Source of the DNA: Vishniacozyma victoriae
Lineage: Eukaryota; Basidiomycota; Tremellomycetes; Tremellales; Bulleribasidiaceae
Assembly: GCA_017654735.1 (NCBI GenBank)
Contig: JADPYG010000093.1
Location: forward strand, 62,001-126,000
Reading direction: 5' to 3'
Length of the DNA: 64,000 nt
The notes below the pieces were generated by a model that saw only the letters and a program-made list of their open reading frames with translations, ran no database searches and was not told the DNA's origin. Position numbers and translations under genes: made by a program. Of this stretch, positions 1 through 13,300 are shown piece by piece. The first letter of the stretch is position 1. Each line of letters opens with the position of its first letter.

Positions 1-3000
1 ATGTACAGGACGCTCGAGAGGCAGAGGCAGACGTAGCGGCCAAGCAAAAGAAATTGGATGATGGGATCCAGAAATTAGAAGACAACAAGGTACGTCCTCC
101 TTTTCTCGAGATGTATCTAACCGTCAGAAAAAAGTCGTCGAGTATGAAGCTCAAATCAAAGAGCTGGACAAAGCTATACAAGGTTTCAACGACAACGAAG
201 CTCCTATCAAAATAAAAAGGGAAAGCCAGAGGAAAAAGGTCGCAGCTATCCAAAGGATCACTGCAGAGATGCAGGTGAGTCCAACACCTCTGGACAGAGC
301 TGACTTTTAGGGAGATATCAAGAAATGCGAGCATGCCATCTCGTTGGGTGCAGCCGAGGTTGAGGACTATGAAGCTAGGATCCAGAAGAAAGAAAACGCC
401 AGTCAGGGCAAGGATCCAGAAGTCGCTCGTCTCCGAAATGTCATTCAACAACATCAGAATCTAATCGCCAATTTGAAAAGGACGAAACCAAAAGTGGAAC
501 AGACAATTACCGAGGCCGAAGAAGCATTAGCCAAAGCAGTAGCCGAAGAAAACATCGCTACCGATATCAGGATGGAAGCTTCCAAAGCAGCATCCGATAT
601 GGGTGCAAGGATCGACAATCTGAAAGCCCAATCTGGCAGTCGATTGAACGCTTTCGGCCATAAGATGGATCTGGTGATGCGCGAGATCGACCGAGCCCGT
701 TGGACCGCTGGGAAACCCATCGGACCTCTTGGGATGCACGTCTCGTTGACTGATCACCGATACAAGGATGCCTTTCATTCTTTGATGGGACAGACCTTGT
801 GTTTGTTTGCTGTTCTCAATGATAGAGATAGGTCAACGATGAAGGAAATTCTCATCAGATGTCAGCGCCAGTAAGTGTTCGACTACTGCCGCTTGCCGAG
901 CTGATTCTGGCAGAGGGTATTGTCCTGGTTTCGCGGTGGGTCGCGGAAGAGCACCGGTCTCGGTCCTGCAACATTCTGGCGACAAGTTTGATTATGCTTC
1001 AGGTGATCTGAGCCATATCAACGATACGATATTGTCCAAGCTCGAAGTGAGTCTGCCCTTGGGTACAACACTGAAGATAGATCGATAACGATGATGTCAA
1101 GAGGATTCTCGTCGACAAGCACCAGATTGAGAGAACATTCATCTGGCCACAGATTTCGGGTCCTAATAGTGTCACGCACCGTGTTCGAGAGCTGTACCAA
1201 CAAGGGACCAAGAGCTGTACATTTGTCACTGCCGATATGTTTAATGCTCGAGGTGCCAACGGGTGAGTCTATTACTACTAGGAGGAAAATTGACGATGTA
1301 GGCAAGATTCTTCAGGCCCTATACAGCCATATGGTGGATTACCCTTGTTGACCAAAGATGTCGCTCAGGACATCGAGTATGTCAATGTTTTGGATCGTAG
1401 CTGACTCTGTAGGGACAGTCGAACTGAACACGCCGTGTTGATCAGAAAACGAGACGAGTCGATTGAAGCCTTGACAAAGGCCAATGCCGAAACGCGAAAA
1501 TGCAAAGAGGCTTTAGCTTCAGCCAAGGTATGTCTTTTGCTCTACTACCGTGCTGACCCAAAGCGTGAACTCGAAAAACAAACAAACGGACTCAGAAAGT
1601 CGGAAAAGCAGGAAAGTGAACTCGCAGACCAGCTTTCAGAGATTGAGCAAGCCGACACTGGAGCCGACCTTGCGGAACTTCGTAGAGTACGTCGAAATCT
1701 TGTTATACGAGACTGAGTTGATAGGGTGCCGAAGCTAGAAAGAGGGGCGAAGAAGAACAGCTTGCCCAACTTCAATCCGAGATTGAGGCGAATCAAAAGA
1801 TTGAGCGTGAAGCCAAGAACCTCTTGAAAGAGATTGAAGCGGAATTGGAGGCGCTCGCACCTCAGCGTACTGCAACTATCGTAAGCTACACCGTACTGGA
1901 TGTGAGCTAAGACACAGGAAGCAACTACCGTTCTAGCTCAGGATCGTGCTCAGGCAATCAGTCATGTTGAATGGCATCAAGGCAGAGTACCAGCTTTCGA
2001 GCAAATCTTGGCAACTGCTCAGGCCAAGTTTGTGGACAAGGAGAAACAGTACCAAGTGAGTTGTTATTTGAAGTGGAGCTGACTGCAGGACTTTTTATCG
2101 CAGGCTTTAGGGATGAGCAAAGGTGTTCGAATCGAGACGAATCGACCGGCGGCCGAGATTAATCGATTGATCAAAGCTGCTCAGGCCGCTTGTCATAGGA
2201 TTGAAAACGAGTACGTGTAATGTGATGATGCAGCTGATGTAGTAGGACCGGTGATACAGCCGATGAGATAGCCAGGCAGGTGGTGATTGCCAATGAGAAG
2301 CTTACCTCGGCCAAAGAGAGGGTCATCGAAATGGAGAGATTATTACAAGTGAGTCGCCTCGGATTGAGGTGGTCTGACGGGCAGATGTTTGAGATTGGTT
2401 TACAGAATCGTCGACAATTCTGGACCCTTGAACGACAACATGCCGCCATTGCTTGCAATTCCTCATTCATCGGTTCAATGGCCAAGCGAAGTTTGGATGC
2501 ACACATCTTATTCGACCACCAATATGGCCACATGTTGATTAAAGTCAGTTTTAAGATCCAAATAGCATCATATACTGATGGCCAGGTTCGTGAGACTGTT
2601 TCCCAGACTCAAGCAGATCCGAATGGACACACCCAAGTCGGTCCGAGGCAGTACAAGACTCCGAAAACAATGTCGGGTGGTGAGAGATCATTCACGACAG
2701 TCAGCTTGTTACTTGCCATGTGGCAATTATCAAGTAGTCCAATGAGATGCCTTGACGAATGGGACGTCTTCCTCGATCCCGCCAATAGAAAAGTAGCGGC
2801 TGGAATGCTGGCACGTCCCACTTGATCGTTCATGAGCTGATGATAGCTTGATGGTGCCAAGAATTCTGCCGAAACTCAATTTATCCTCATTACCCCACAA
2901 GTAAGCGATATCTTTGTACGAGTGCTGATAATAGTCAATGGGAGGAATCGATATCACTGGGCCTGGGAACAAGATTATCAAATTGGCGGATCCTATGCGT

Positions 3001-3101
3001 AATCAGTATGTCATCTCTGTCATCTCTGCCGAGGGAGTCTCGCTGATAGTAGACGAACATTGGATTTCCAGACTCAAGCTCAGACACAGACTCAAGCTTA
3101 A
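1..3101 (+). CDS. SMC6: Smc6, SMC5/6 complex ATPase subunit (5' end missing)
   Basis: Chromosome structure maintenance ATPase that pairs with Smc5 in DNA repair and replication-fork rescue in the nucleus. The window opens inside the N-terminal coiled coil, in the frame beginning VQDAREAEADVAAK. The hinge follows near 690-870 (KPIGPLGMHVSLTDHRY), then the returning coiled coil, and the C-terminal ATPase head: ABC signature SGGERSFTTVSLLLAMW at about 2671-2724 and Walker B / D-loop CLDEWDVFLDPANRK at about 2751-2793. The order hinge, coil, signature and the DEWD Walker B are Smc6-like rather than Smc1-5. About ten short introns interrupt it. One between ATG CTG (ends 2810) and CTT GAT (2847) seems to use a GC-AG donor. 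The last intron is 3006-3052; the protein then ends in a Gln/Thr/Ala-rich tail with TAA at 3099-3101. The N-terminal Walker A head lies outside the window. Confidence 0.93.
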
Positions 3102-3327
3102 ACTCGACTCGGTGATATGGTTCCCGGCATCCCTCTCCAGCTCATATTTACGACTAGTAACGAATGCATGTTTATACTGAATACGTCGGAATACCCACCT
3201 GGTCATTCATTCATGGTAGACAAGCGAAACCAGCATTGAGTATACAAATCCATCTAGTAATATCTACCAATACTCTACGTTCTATGCGACCAGCGCTTTT
3301 GACATCATCAATTTGTACTAAACTGTC

Positions 3328-5438
3328 CTACAAAATGACAAGAATCCCGCCCAATGCCCCCAAAAGAGCAATCGCAGGAGTAAACGACCACCTCCCTCCA
3401 GCTCCATTATCACTCGCACTCCCATCACCACTGGCACTAGAACTTGGAGCAGGCGAACTACTCTCCACCCCATTCGAAGTACTGGTAGTAGTAGGTAGAG
3501 CGTTCAATCCCCCATTCCCATATGGCCACCCAACAAAGTCTGTGCCCGGGTGAATGAAACATGTAAGTCCAGCTGAAGTACCATTTACGAATGTCGTTAT
3601 ATTTGGGATGTTGCCCGTATTTGAATTGTCCGAGGATGGTGGCGAGGGGAGAGTGAGAGTGACGTTTGTTAGGGAGGTCATATCTTGAAGAAGGGGTGTT
3701 GGGGGGTTTGGGGTCAGGTAGGCGCCTGTGCAATTTTGTCCGTAGTCGCCGATCTGTTATCAGCTTCCCACTTCCAGATGTTATAAGAAGGAGTCGGGCC
3801 GATGAGGAGGGAAGAAGAAGGCAAATCAGAAGAGAGGGAGAAGTAGGAACAGAGTAAGGGACATACGAAAGAAACATTGCCAGTGAAAGAATTGTTCGAA
3901 ATAACGAAATCTCGAGCTGTAGCTACTGCCTGTATTGTCAGCTTTTACTCAGAACGATAATGAGGGACTTACGATTCCGAAAGCAAATGCTCCTGAGAGA
4001 ACGTTGTTTTCGACTATTCCGCCTGTGGATTGATTATTCTCGAATCGCCTATTTGTCAATTCTCTTCTTGTCACTAGGGACGACGCGACAGAACGAGCGC
4101 AAGGTCGCAAAAGACAGAGGGAATGAGGAAGCCAGAACCAGAACGATAGAAGAAAAGGTATGCCCAAGAACGTCTTATATAGGTAAGGAGCGGGGGAGGT
4201 GACCTACTGATTAAACCACACTTCCGGTCCAATCGCCTATTCATTAGCTCCTACAGAAACATGGACAGAGTGGACATACAATCCCAATCTTGATCATTGC
4301 CGATGCGTTATTGGTTCCGAAAGTATCGTTACCCATCTATCATTAGCTCCATCTTTTACTTATTCAATTGCTTACACCAGTAGCAAACCCGCCATATATG
4401 GTATTCCCACTGACTACGGTGTGGGAGTAATTCCCAGGTGGAGCCCATGGTAGGACGTCCACCACTACTCGTCAGCCTCTCATCTTCAACCAAGTCTCGA
4501 CGTACGATTGATTCCACCTAACGTGGTCCGCGTCTTGACGCTGATGGTGTTGTTGCGGATGGTACTGAACGGAGCGCCGAAAATGACGATCCCACCATCA
4601 GTGGCATCGACAATGACATTATTCTGGACCAGACTCGATTGACATGATAGACTGATTCCATCTGCCCACTACCCATCAGCTCTTCCATTTCTCGACTGAC
4701 GCCGATGGAGCAGTGCATACCTCTTGGAAAACGTCTGAACCGCAGGGACCGATATCGTTATTTTGAATGGTCACGTTTGAGCACGTGAAAGGGCCTTCGG
4801 CGCTAGATGTCAGCCTACTTTCAGGTCATCGAGGGAGGGAAAGGAGCCTACATATGGACACATGACCAGCCCCTGACATCAGCTTACATCAGGAGAAGCG
4901 GAGTGGGACGCACCTCGGATTATAAGATCGGACATATTCAACTAGCTGATTCTGATTACTTCCACCAAATTCAATATTGGCTCCTCCACCTTTATAAATA
5001 TCCTCATCATTTCTATTCCCATTAATCTACTATCAGCTCGCTCTACCTATCGGATCGAGATACACACTTGGACATTCCTCAACTTGACGCCGGAGAGATT
5101 ATCGTCCGTCGCCCTGACCGCTGATGAGATATTGAATCCATCAACCACTATCATAGCTCGAGTGTCATCGGTAGGGTATCCCTCTGTTGAGATTTCCTAC
5201 CATCAGCCGACATAACACCTGACATGGTAGTGGGACCCACTTGATTCGCTGCGGTATAGTTTAATGTCTCCTGCAAGCTATATGTCTCGCCGGCACATAA
5301 TTGTAATACATACCCCTCTCCACCACTTGTGAGTGCACTTTGCAAATCATCGGTCGACGTTGAGCTGGGTGTACAAGCTGCGTTGCAGGTGGGAAGGAGG
5401 TAGGGTATGACTAAGCTGTATATGAAAGGGAGTAGCAT
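3328..5438 (-). CDS. Secreted GPI-anchored right-handed beta-helix protein
   Basis: Extracellular parallel beta-helix (pectin-lyase fold) protein, probably bound to plasma membrane or wall by a GPI anchor. The first exon starts at 5438 with a signal peptide (MLLPFIYSLVIPYLLPTCNA), then a domain beginning ACTPSSTSTDDLQSAL. Small exons downstream translate to typical helix rungs: NGNRNDEDIYKGGGANIEFG near 5000, NVTIQNNDIGPCGSDVF near 4760, ADGISLSCQSSLVQNNVIV near 4640, DGGIVIFGAPFSTIRNNTI near 4580, GGIVENNVLSGAFAFGI near 4000 and ARDFVISNNSFTGNVSF near 3900. The last exon (3681-3328) ends in a Ser/Gly-rich stretch and the hydrophobic tail FTPAIALLGALGGILVIL, a GPI signal. At least eight exons, some under 70 nt. 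Enzymatic activity is not shown; fungal relatives are annotated only as beta-helix proteins. It is convergent with SMC6 and divergent from SEC21. Confidence 0.82.
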
Positions 5439-5850
5439 AGTCGGGTGGTTTTAATCGAAGAAAGTTCGGGTGGTATAAATAGTATATGGATAGGAACAAA
5501 GGGCGTATGTCTCGACAGTGTGTAGATATAAGGTCGTCAATCAATGATATGGTAAGTACACCGCCCCGTTGTCTTGGAAGAGATCAATCTCGCCTTTAAT
5601 CTTTCAGGATTGAAATTGTCTGACTGCGACTGTATCTTTTCAGGCACGAGATAGGCGTCGCAAGGCGATACCGGAGAGAGCCGACGCTGATCGATGAAGG
5701 GGGGAGTATATAAAGGGTCACTATTTCGGCCACGCCTAACTTCTTGCGTCAAGCAGCCTACTCCAGCGCGTCTACTCTACTCTCAGCCCTCACTCGAGTT
5801 CGAGTACACCTACACATACCCAAGACCCATAGACAACGACAAACCTTACA
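5439..5850. promoter_or_regulatory. Divergent promoter, beta-helix protein / SEC21
   Basis: 412-bp gap between two start codons facing away from each other, so it must hold both promoters and 5' UTRs. A TATA-like ATATAAAG lies near 5708-5716 on the plus strand, about 140 bp before the SEC21 ATG. Pyrimidine-rich stretches occur before both starts. No repeat or RNA gene was seen. Confidence 0.6.
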
Positions 5851-8800
5851 ATGTCGTTCAAGAAGGACGAAGAATCAGGTGGACTCTGTTCGTACCTTCC
5901 CTCTCTTGACTCGAGTCAGCTGACAGGCAGCGTTCTACAACGACAAATCCACCGTCATTCAAGAAGCTAGGGCATTCAATGAATCCCCCATCTCGCCTCG
6001 GAAATGTAGGGCTCTCTTGACTAGGATCGTCTACTTGTTGTACGCAGGCGAGACTTTCTCTACTCAGGAAGCTACTACCCTCTTTTTCGGTGTCACCAAG
6101 CTCTTCCAGCACAAGGATGTGAGTTTGAAAACACGGGTATGAGAATGGGCGCTGATGACAGGCTGCACTACGTCAAATGGTTTACTTGGTCATCAAGGAA
6201 TTATCCAAGATCGCCGAGGATGTTATCATGGTCACTTCGTCGATTATGAAGGATATGCAGCCGAACCTGGAGGTCATCTATCGACCTAACGCCATCAGGG
6301 CTTTGGCTAGGATTATTGATGTCGGTCACACCACTTTCATGTCAGTCGAGGAGCTAATTCCCAGGCCCAATCAGTCCAATCTGTGGAACGATACTTTAAA
6401 TCCGCCCTTGTCGACCGATCCGCATCCATCTCTTCCGCATCCCTCATCTCCTCGTACCACCTCTACCACCTCTCTCCCGCCATCATCAAGCGTTGGTCAA
6501 ATGAAGCCCAGGAGGCCGTTAACGCCAAAGCCGTTTCATCCTCTTCATTCTCTGGCGCATCTTCTTACCTCTCGGGAGGAGGTCAGGGGGGATACCAAGC
6601 AGTCGCCTCGAGCAGTTATATCATGCAATACCACGCTCTTGGATTGTTGTATTTGATTAGGGAGAAGGATAGGATGGCAATCACTAAATTGGTTCAGCAG
6701 TTTGGACCTGGTGCTAGTGGAAAGAGTTCGGTCGTCAAGAATCCAATGGCTATTTGTATGTTGGTACGATATGCCAGGAAGGTCATTGATGAGGATCCAA
6801 AGTGAGTAGCTCAGTCCAGCCCACGCTTTCAAGCTAATGTCCAGTGTCCAGCGACAGATGCACGAATTCCTCGAGGGATTGTTGAGGCATAAATCCGACA
6901 TGGTCAATATCGAGGCTGCCCGAGCTATCTGTGACATGAAGAATGTTACTGCTTCCGACCTCGTCCGACCCGTTGCTGGTAAGTACCACTCTGAAATGAG
7001 TATCGTCGGGTACGGGTCCGAGCTGACCCACAGTGCTCCAGCTATTCCTTTCCTCGCCAAAGGCTGTACTCAAGTTCGCTGCTGTCAAGACCCTCAACAA
7101 GCTCGCCCAGACCCAGCCCCAGGCTGTGGCTGCTTGCAACTTGGACATGGAGAACTTGATTACCGATACCAACAGGAGTATCGCAACTTATGCCATTACC
7201 ACCCTGCTCAAGGTAAGCCATCTCGCTTTACACCAGACGTCAGCTAATAGGTAGACTGGAAACGAAGCATCCGTCGACCGACTCATGAAACAAATCTCTT
7301 CGTTCATGGCCGACATTACCGACGAATTCAAGATTGTTGTCGTGGACGCTATCCGATCTCTATGCCTCAAATTCCCAGCAAAGCAAGCCATCATGCTGTC
7401 TTTCCTCTCTGGTGTCCTCCGTGACGAGGGTGGCTACGATTTCAAACAATCAGTCGTCGAGGCCATCTTCGACATGATCAAGTATATCAAGGATTGTCGA
7501 GAAACCGCTTTGGCCCATTTGTGCGAGTTCATCGAAGATTGTGAATTCACCAAACTCTCCGTCAGGATCTTGCATCTTCTCGGACTCGAGGGACCAAAGA
7601 CAAAGAACCCAACCAAGTTTATTCGATATATCTATAACCGGGTTGTACTTGAAAATGCGGTAGTCAGGGCTGCTGCTGTTAGTAGTTTGGCCAAATTTGG
7701 TGTTGCTGTCGAGGACCAGGCTTTGATGAAGTCTGTCGGTGTGCTTCTACGACGGTGAGTACTTTGTGCCTCTAGCTTGATTGAGCTGATGGCAGGTGCC
7801 TTGACGATGTCGATGATGAAGTCCGAGATCGTGCGGCCATGTTTGTCCGGGTTCTTGACGACAAGGAGCTAGCCGACGTCTTTGTCCGTGAAGAAGCTAC
7901 CTTCTCGCTCGCCTCTCTTGAAAACGAACTCGCCTCTTATGTTAACGACGATTCCCGCCATTCCACCGCTTTCGATCTCGCCTCGGTACCAAAGGTCAGC
8001 AGGGAACAAGCCGCTGCAGAAGTCGCTTCATCTCGACCGTCTGCTTTGGAATCGATCAACGCTTCTTCATCCAAGATTGCTGAACCTGCTTCCGCCCCAG
8101 CCACAGCGCTCGAGACTCAATCAAGCTACGCTGCCCAGATTGCCGCTGTACCTGAATTCGAATCCTATGGCCAGATTCTCAAATCATCGCCTAAACCTAT
8201 TGCGCTCACTGAATCGGAAACTGAATATGTGGTTTCAGCAGTCAAACATGTATTCAAAAACAATATCGTTTTCCAATTCAACATCTCGAATACGATCCCC
8301 GATACCGTCCTTGAAGAACTATCCGTCATCATGGGTCCTCAACCTGATTGTGGATTGACAGAAGACTTTATCATTCCAGTCGATAGTCTTGCTCAGGAAG
8401 GAAATGGGACTGTTTACGTTTCGTATACGCGAGATGATCCTGCTTCCTACGCTAGTGGATCGTTTAGTTGTACGCTCAGGTTTGTTAGTAAGGAGGTTGA
8501 TCCTTCGACTGGGGAACCTGAGGATGAGGGATACCCTGATGAGTATCAGATTGAGGATGTTGATCTAGGTGCCGCGGATGTAGGTCTTTTCTTTGCTCTT
8601 CTACTCGTTATGAAAGAAGGAACGCTGACTAGCAGTACATCTCCCCCACCTACGTGACATTCACTTCCGAATGGGACAAACTCTCTTCGTCAGCCTCTCA
8701 AACCGAGACATTCGCGCTATCATCCTCTGAATCCCTAAAAGAAGCTATTAAATCCCTAATAGAAGTCCTAGGAATGGAACCACTAGGAGGAACCGAATCA

Positions 8801-8974
8801 CCTCAATCCAATTCATTCCATACATTAAACTTGTCTGGTAATGTGGCTGGCGGAGGAGGGAAAGTATTGGCGAAATGTAGAATGACGTTTGAGGCTGGGA
8901 GTGGGGTTACGCTTGAACTTGGGGTCCGGGCAGAGAGGGAGGAAGCTGTGGGTTTGGTTATGGGTGCTATTTAG
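5851..8974 (+). CDS. SEC21: Coatomer subunit gamma (COPI)
   Basis: Gamma subunit of the COPI coat, which drives Golgi-to-ER and intra-Golgi vesicle budding. ATG at 5851; exon 1 codes only for MSFKKDEES plus one base, then splices to [20 protein letters not shown], the conserved start of gamma-COP. The N-terminal alpha-solenoid (adaptin-N type) continues through [40 protein letters not shown] and QIAP-like HEAT repeats to about 7800. An Ala/Ser-rich linker follows (about 7990-8150). The C-terminal appendage (about 8150-8974) contains [20 protein letters not shown] and [13 protein letters not shown] and ends VGLVMGAI with the stop at 8972-8974. About eight short introns; total length near 920 residues, normal for the family. 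It is divergent from the beta-helix gene. A clathrin adaptor beta/gamma is the nearest alternative, but start motif and appendage fit COPG. Confidence 0.95.
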
Positions 8975-10382
8975 ATTTTGATTTGAAACTTGAAATGAAT
9001 GTATGAGCTTGGATACAGTCTGGCTTCGCTGAGACAATGCGCTTCGAGGCTCTTTCAGTCCTGCACATAAGACTCTCAGACTGCACATCGGTTGTACGTT
9101 TTTGTTGACCGCGGAGATCCTGTTGCAGATTTGAGTGTCCCGCGGACCATATACAGCTGAACCATCCTTGGCTAGCATACAGCTGGAATTCGGGCACCGT
9201 TTATTCATCGTCGCAATATGTCGCTTAGAGTACGACTACTTTCACCCTCCACCCTCCATCATATACCCTCGGGTTTTTACAGGGACCGGCAATTTCAGGT
9301 TCATTGATTACACACCGCATCACGAGAGAGATCGGCGTTGGCGCCGGGTGTCTCTCGACATGTAGAGTATGTACTCTACGAGCAATTAGCCATTCTCAGT
9401 AAGTCAGAACCACAATAATTTGGGGATGAACATCGGGCCTACGATTCAACTACTCCTCGAGCTCGGTCATGCCCTGCAATGATCAAGTACGCGGATGACC
9501 GAGACATGAGATGAGACACTCGGCATGCTCGGAGGGAATTGCAGGGAAAGATACCGAAAATGCTTAAAAATTGTCGGTTAACTCCCTCTTGAAGGGGTCA
9601 AGTCAGCATATCTCGGGGTATAAGGGCAAGGGCATGTATGTCATGTGCCTTGTTCAATTTGTCGAATGTCGAAGAGGGCAATTGAGTATGCTGAAATACA
9701 AACACAAGCAAAGACCCCTTTTCGGTATAGCTGCTCTGTGCTGGAAGTAAGACCAACAGTACGACCGGAGTGATTGGTAAATAGCCAGAGTATCATACAG
9801 CATACCAATAGCGACACATCCATTCCTTTGTATCGACACACAACACAGCAGGAAGGTCGTACCTGTGACGAGGAGTCGGAACTTTACTTCTCTTGGCTCT
9901 TTTCAGCCGCTGGGCAGAGCCTCGATTATCCATTTACAGTAGTTACCTTGAATACATACATAGCTTCCTACTATCATCGTTGCTTTGTACATACCAACAG
10001 CTTCGTTATTGTCACTAGCATAGGCTGCCACCACTGGGCTAGGGTAGACGTTCGGACAATTCGGACCTACTCTAAACTCGTAACAACACCGCTTTGCGCC
10101 AAGACTACCCTCCACACCACACGCACTTTCCGGTTCCCGCTTTCGTCCAGTTCAGGTTCATCTCATCTCAATACATTCACCGACAGTCTACATTCGAATC
10201 ATCTCCTCAATCATAATCAAAGTATACAAGCTCCGTAGCATAGTACAACCTCTGGACAAGCAAGTCGAATTGCATAATATTGGAAGATAAGGGAAAATAG
10301 GAAAAACAAACAAGGGGTTCGAGCGCGATCGTAAAGGACTTTTCAGGCATCGGTTCGTTACAGAACAAGGATAAGGATAAAG
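8975..10382. other. 1.4-kb intergenic region with inverted repeats
   Basis: Between SEC21 and the next plus-strand gene. No convincing coding exon: reading frames of 60-150 codons occur on both strands but have biased, unstructured composition and overlap one another. An 18-bp palindrome (GTAGAGTATGTACTCTAC) lies at 9362-9379. Two perfect 9-bp inverted repeats are interleaved at 9462-9546 (see findings). The last 400 bp before 10383 are pyrimidine- and A-rich and look like promoter and 5' UTR of the downstream gene. Confidence 0.6.
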
Positions 10383-13300
10383 ATGGCATTGTTCGCTGCT
10401 CAGTTGCAACCTTGGGAAGAAGTAAGTCTGCATATCATATTCAATATCCTCAAGACTCTACCGGGTGGTTTCATCCCTCCCTCACTCAGCCCTGGAATCA
10501 TACCCTGATATCACAATTACACAATCTGAGACCAAACATCTTCTTCCAATTCCCACTTCACTTTATCATCCATCTCTCTCCACTACCCCATATCTAGTCC
10601 TGCTTCTAGCTCCGAAGAGAAGACTAGAGGTCAGTGTGAAAAGCACGCTTGGCGACGATCATTACCCCCTTCCACACATACTTCTATTCCTTTGTAGTAC
10701 CATCCCCTCTCTACCTCCTCCCTTTTCAAGTTCTCAAAGCTACATAATCATCGCCATCGACCATCAATTAATCCTTGATTCGAAGTAGAGAAGAAGACTA
10801 ACGTTTCAGAATCAATCACCTTCACCTACGGAAACAAGTGATCAAAACCCCTACGAATTATCTCTTGCACGCTCACGATCCTCTTCTTCAAAGTCTGGTG
10901 GTGGTAGTCATACCAGATCTCCTTCTTCCGATTCACACCACACACACAATAATAAACAACCATCACCTATCAATACATTACATCGACAACTTTCTGGTGA
11001 CCCCGAAGCACCTCCTCCCGCTTGGAAACGTCGTTCGTCAGTAAACGGTAGGACCCAATCTTCAGGACCTCCATCTGCATCAAGACGTCACCCAGGTCTA
11101 CTCATGACGCTCTCAACGACAAGGCAGCAGATGCCAGATCAAATGTTTATCCATGAATCACCCAATTCATCTTCGACAGATCTGGCCGAATTGGGATTAC
11201 CTCAACCTGCCTTTCGAAGACGGAGTAATGCTTCTGGAACGGGATTATCTTCGAATCGATCTTCAATGCATAGTTTGACATCGGAGGAATTATGGAAGAT
11301 GGATCAAGAAGCGAATCAACCCGATTTAAGTAATCCTACTAGGCAAGCTAAAGAGAGGCCACTGGATACAGTCAGGCGATTGAGTAGGGGTTACGATATG
11401 CCTACCATGAGTCAATTACCAGGGGAAGTCATCTGTAAGTCTACCTTTACCTTTGTCCTGTTCTCTGCTAATCAAAAGGGCCATCAGCTATGGAAAACGA
11501 ATCACCTAATCAACTCAATGCCGCCCTTCGGTCGAAATCTACCACGAGTATCTCTAAAATCAATTCAGCCAAGAGACTCACGATTCGAAAACGTCCATCC
11601 CGAGATCAATCATTCGATACCCCACCCAACGAGGGAGTCTACCTACATAGTCCAAACTCCCTCTCCAGGCCCGAATCAATGATCATCACATCATCAGCTC
11701 ATTCATCTACAACTTCTCTCAATTCGCAAGGTTTCTCACCACTCAAGACAACCGGTAACAGGCCTCCATCCGCTTATTACTCGCGTGATTTCCTGTCGAG
11801 TCTAGCACCTAGGGAAGGAGGGTATGCGATTGCTGCTACCATGGGTAATGGTTTAGGGGCACATGGTGCCATGTCTGTTGATGAGCGTCGGAGAAGTCAG
11901 GTTCCAGATAGGAGAGCTCCAATGGCAAAGAGTGCAGGTATGGGCAGGTGGTCACTGGACGGTGGAGAGGTGAGTCCATGCCTGTCGTTATCGAGTATTT
12001 GGCTGATGAGTAGCACTACGCTCGACCTTACGGGACACCATCAGCGGCAACTACCGCATCCAACCTCTCAGCCCCTCCTCTGACTTCACCAAACGTCTCT
12101 CCACCCGTTGAAGAGATTCATCTACCAGAAGGAGCATCAGCCCCATATACATCTCATCATACTATCGATCAAGAATCTACCCCAATTTCAATCCCAACAA
12201 ACCCATCTCCACTCTCACAACATACCCACGCCGACGAGGTCAACACTCCCCAAGCCCAAGGAGAACGTCCGCCAGCTCCTATCCCCTTACCGACCGCTGC
12301 GAATGATAGTTCCAAGATGCCCCAGACAGTCTCGGCTGCAGCAGCTGTCGCTACCCCTGGACTTAAATCTAAAATGTCGAAAAAGGATTTTAAAGCTGCG
12401 AAAGTGGAAGCTGCAAAGATTGAACATATTCGAAAAGCAGAAGAGAAGGCTGCTGTTGCCAAAGCGAAAGCTGATAAGAAGGAGGCAGAGAGCAAAGCCA
12501 AGGAGGAAATGAAGCGGAAAGAGAAGGAAGAAAAGGAGAGGAGAAAGGCAGAGAAGAAAGCAAAGAAATCTGTGGTTTCGCCTATCGCTCAGAAGACTCA
12601 GACTCCCTTCCCTCGGACTTCCGCTCCTATTCCCGCTCCACCTAATTCACCTCCTCGACGTACCGCTCAATCTATGCCGCTTGGAACTACCCCTCCTTCT
12701 TCCAATTTTGCAAGTGGAAATGGAAACGGTGGTCAATCGGTAAGGACCAAAGCTTCCGAATCGACACTTAGGAAACCACCTTCAAAACTTGGTTTCCTCG
12801 GCACACTCAAGAAGAGGTTTTCATCCGGACCCTCGACTTCATTAGCGGAAGTGAGGCGAAGGCAGGAATCAGACGCTGCGAATGTTGGTAGTATGCCCCC
12901 TCCCCCCAATTCTACCTCTGACTTTTCTCCCTCGACTGCAACTCCCCAGACGCCCAAGGAGGTTAGGACATCTTCAATGGCCGCTGGAGCATTTAGTACT
13001 CCACCCCCAGCTCAGGATTTCGCCCAATCCTCCTTGCCTCCCGTGGACCAAGCTGCTCCTCTCGACTTGGCTCCAATTGTCTCTACTACCGAGGAACTAT
13101 TATCTCCCACAAACGAGGAAGAACGATCAACGTCAACTTTAATCCCCAGACAGGAAGTCACTCCCTCTTCGCCTCCTTCTCGGTCCCTAGCAAAGGTTCA
13201 ATCAAGGGATCAAGCCTCTATCCGATCTTCTAATTCCCACTCCAGGACCCGTTCAGCATCATTACACGGCCCAAGACCTATGCCAAGGCCTGAATCCATC

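Noticed and set aside
9774..10238. 154-codon open frame on the plus strand
   Set aside because: Composition is random-like (many H, S, T, C), a frame overlaps it on the other strand, and it ends inside the probable 5' UTR of the gene at 10383.
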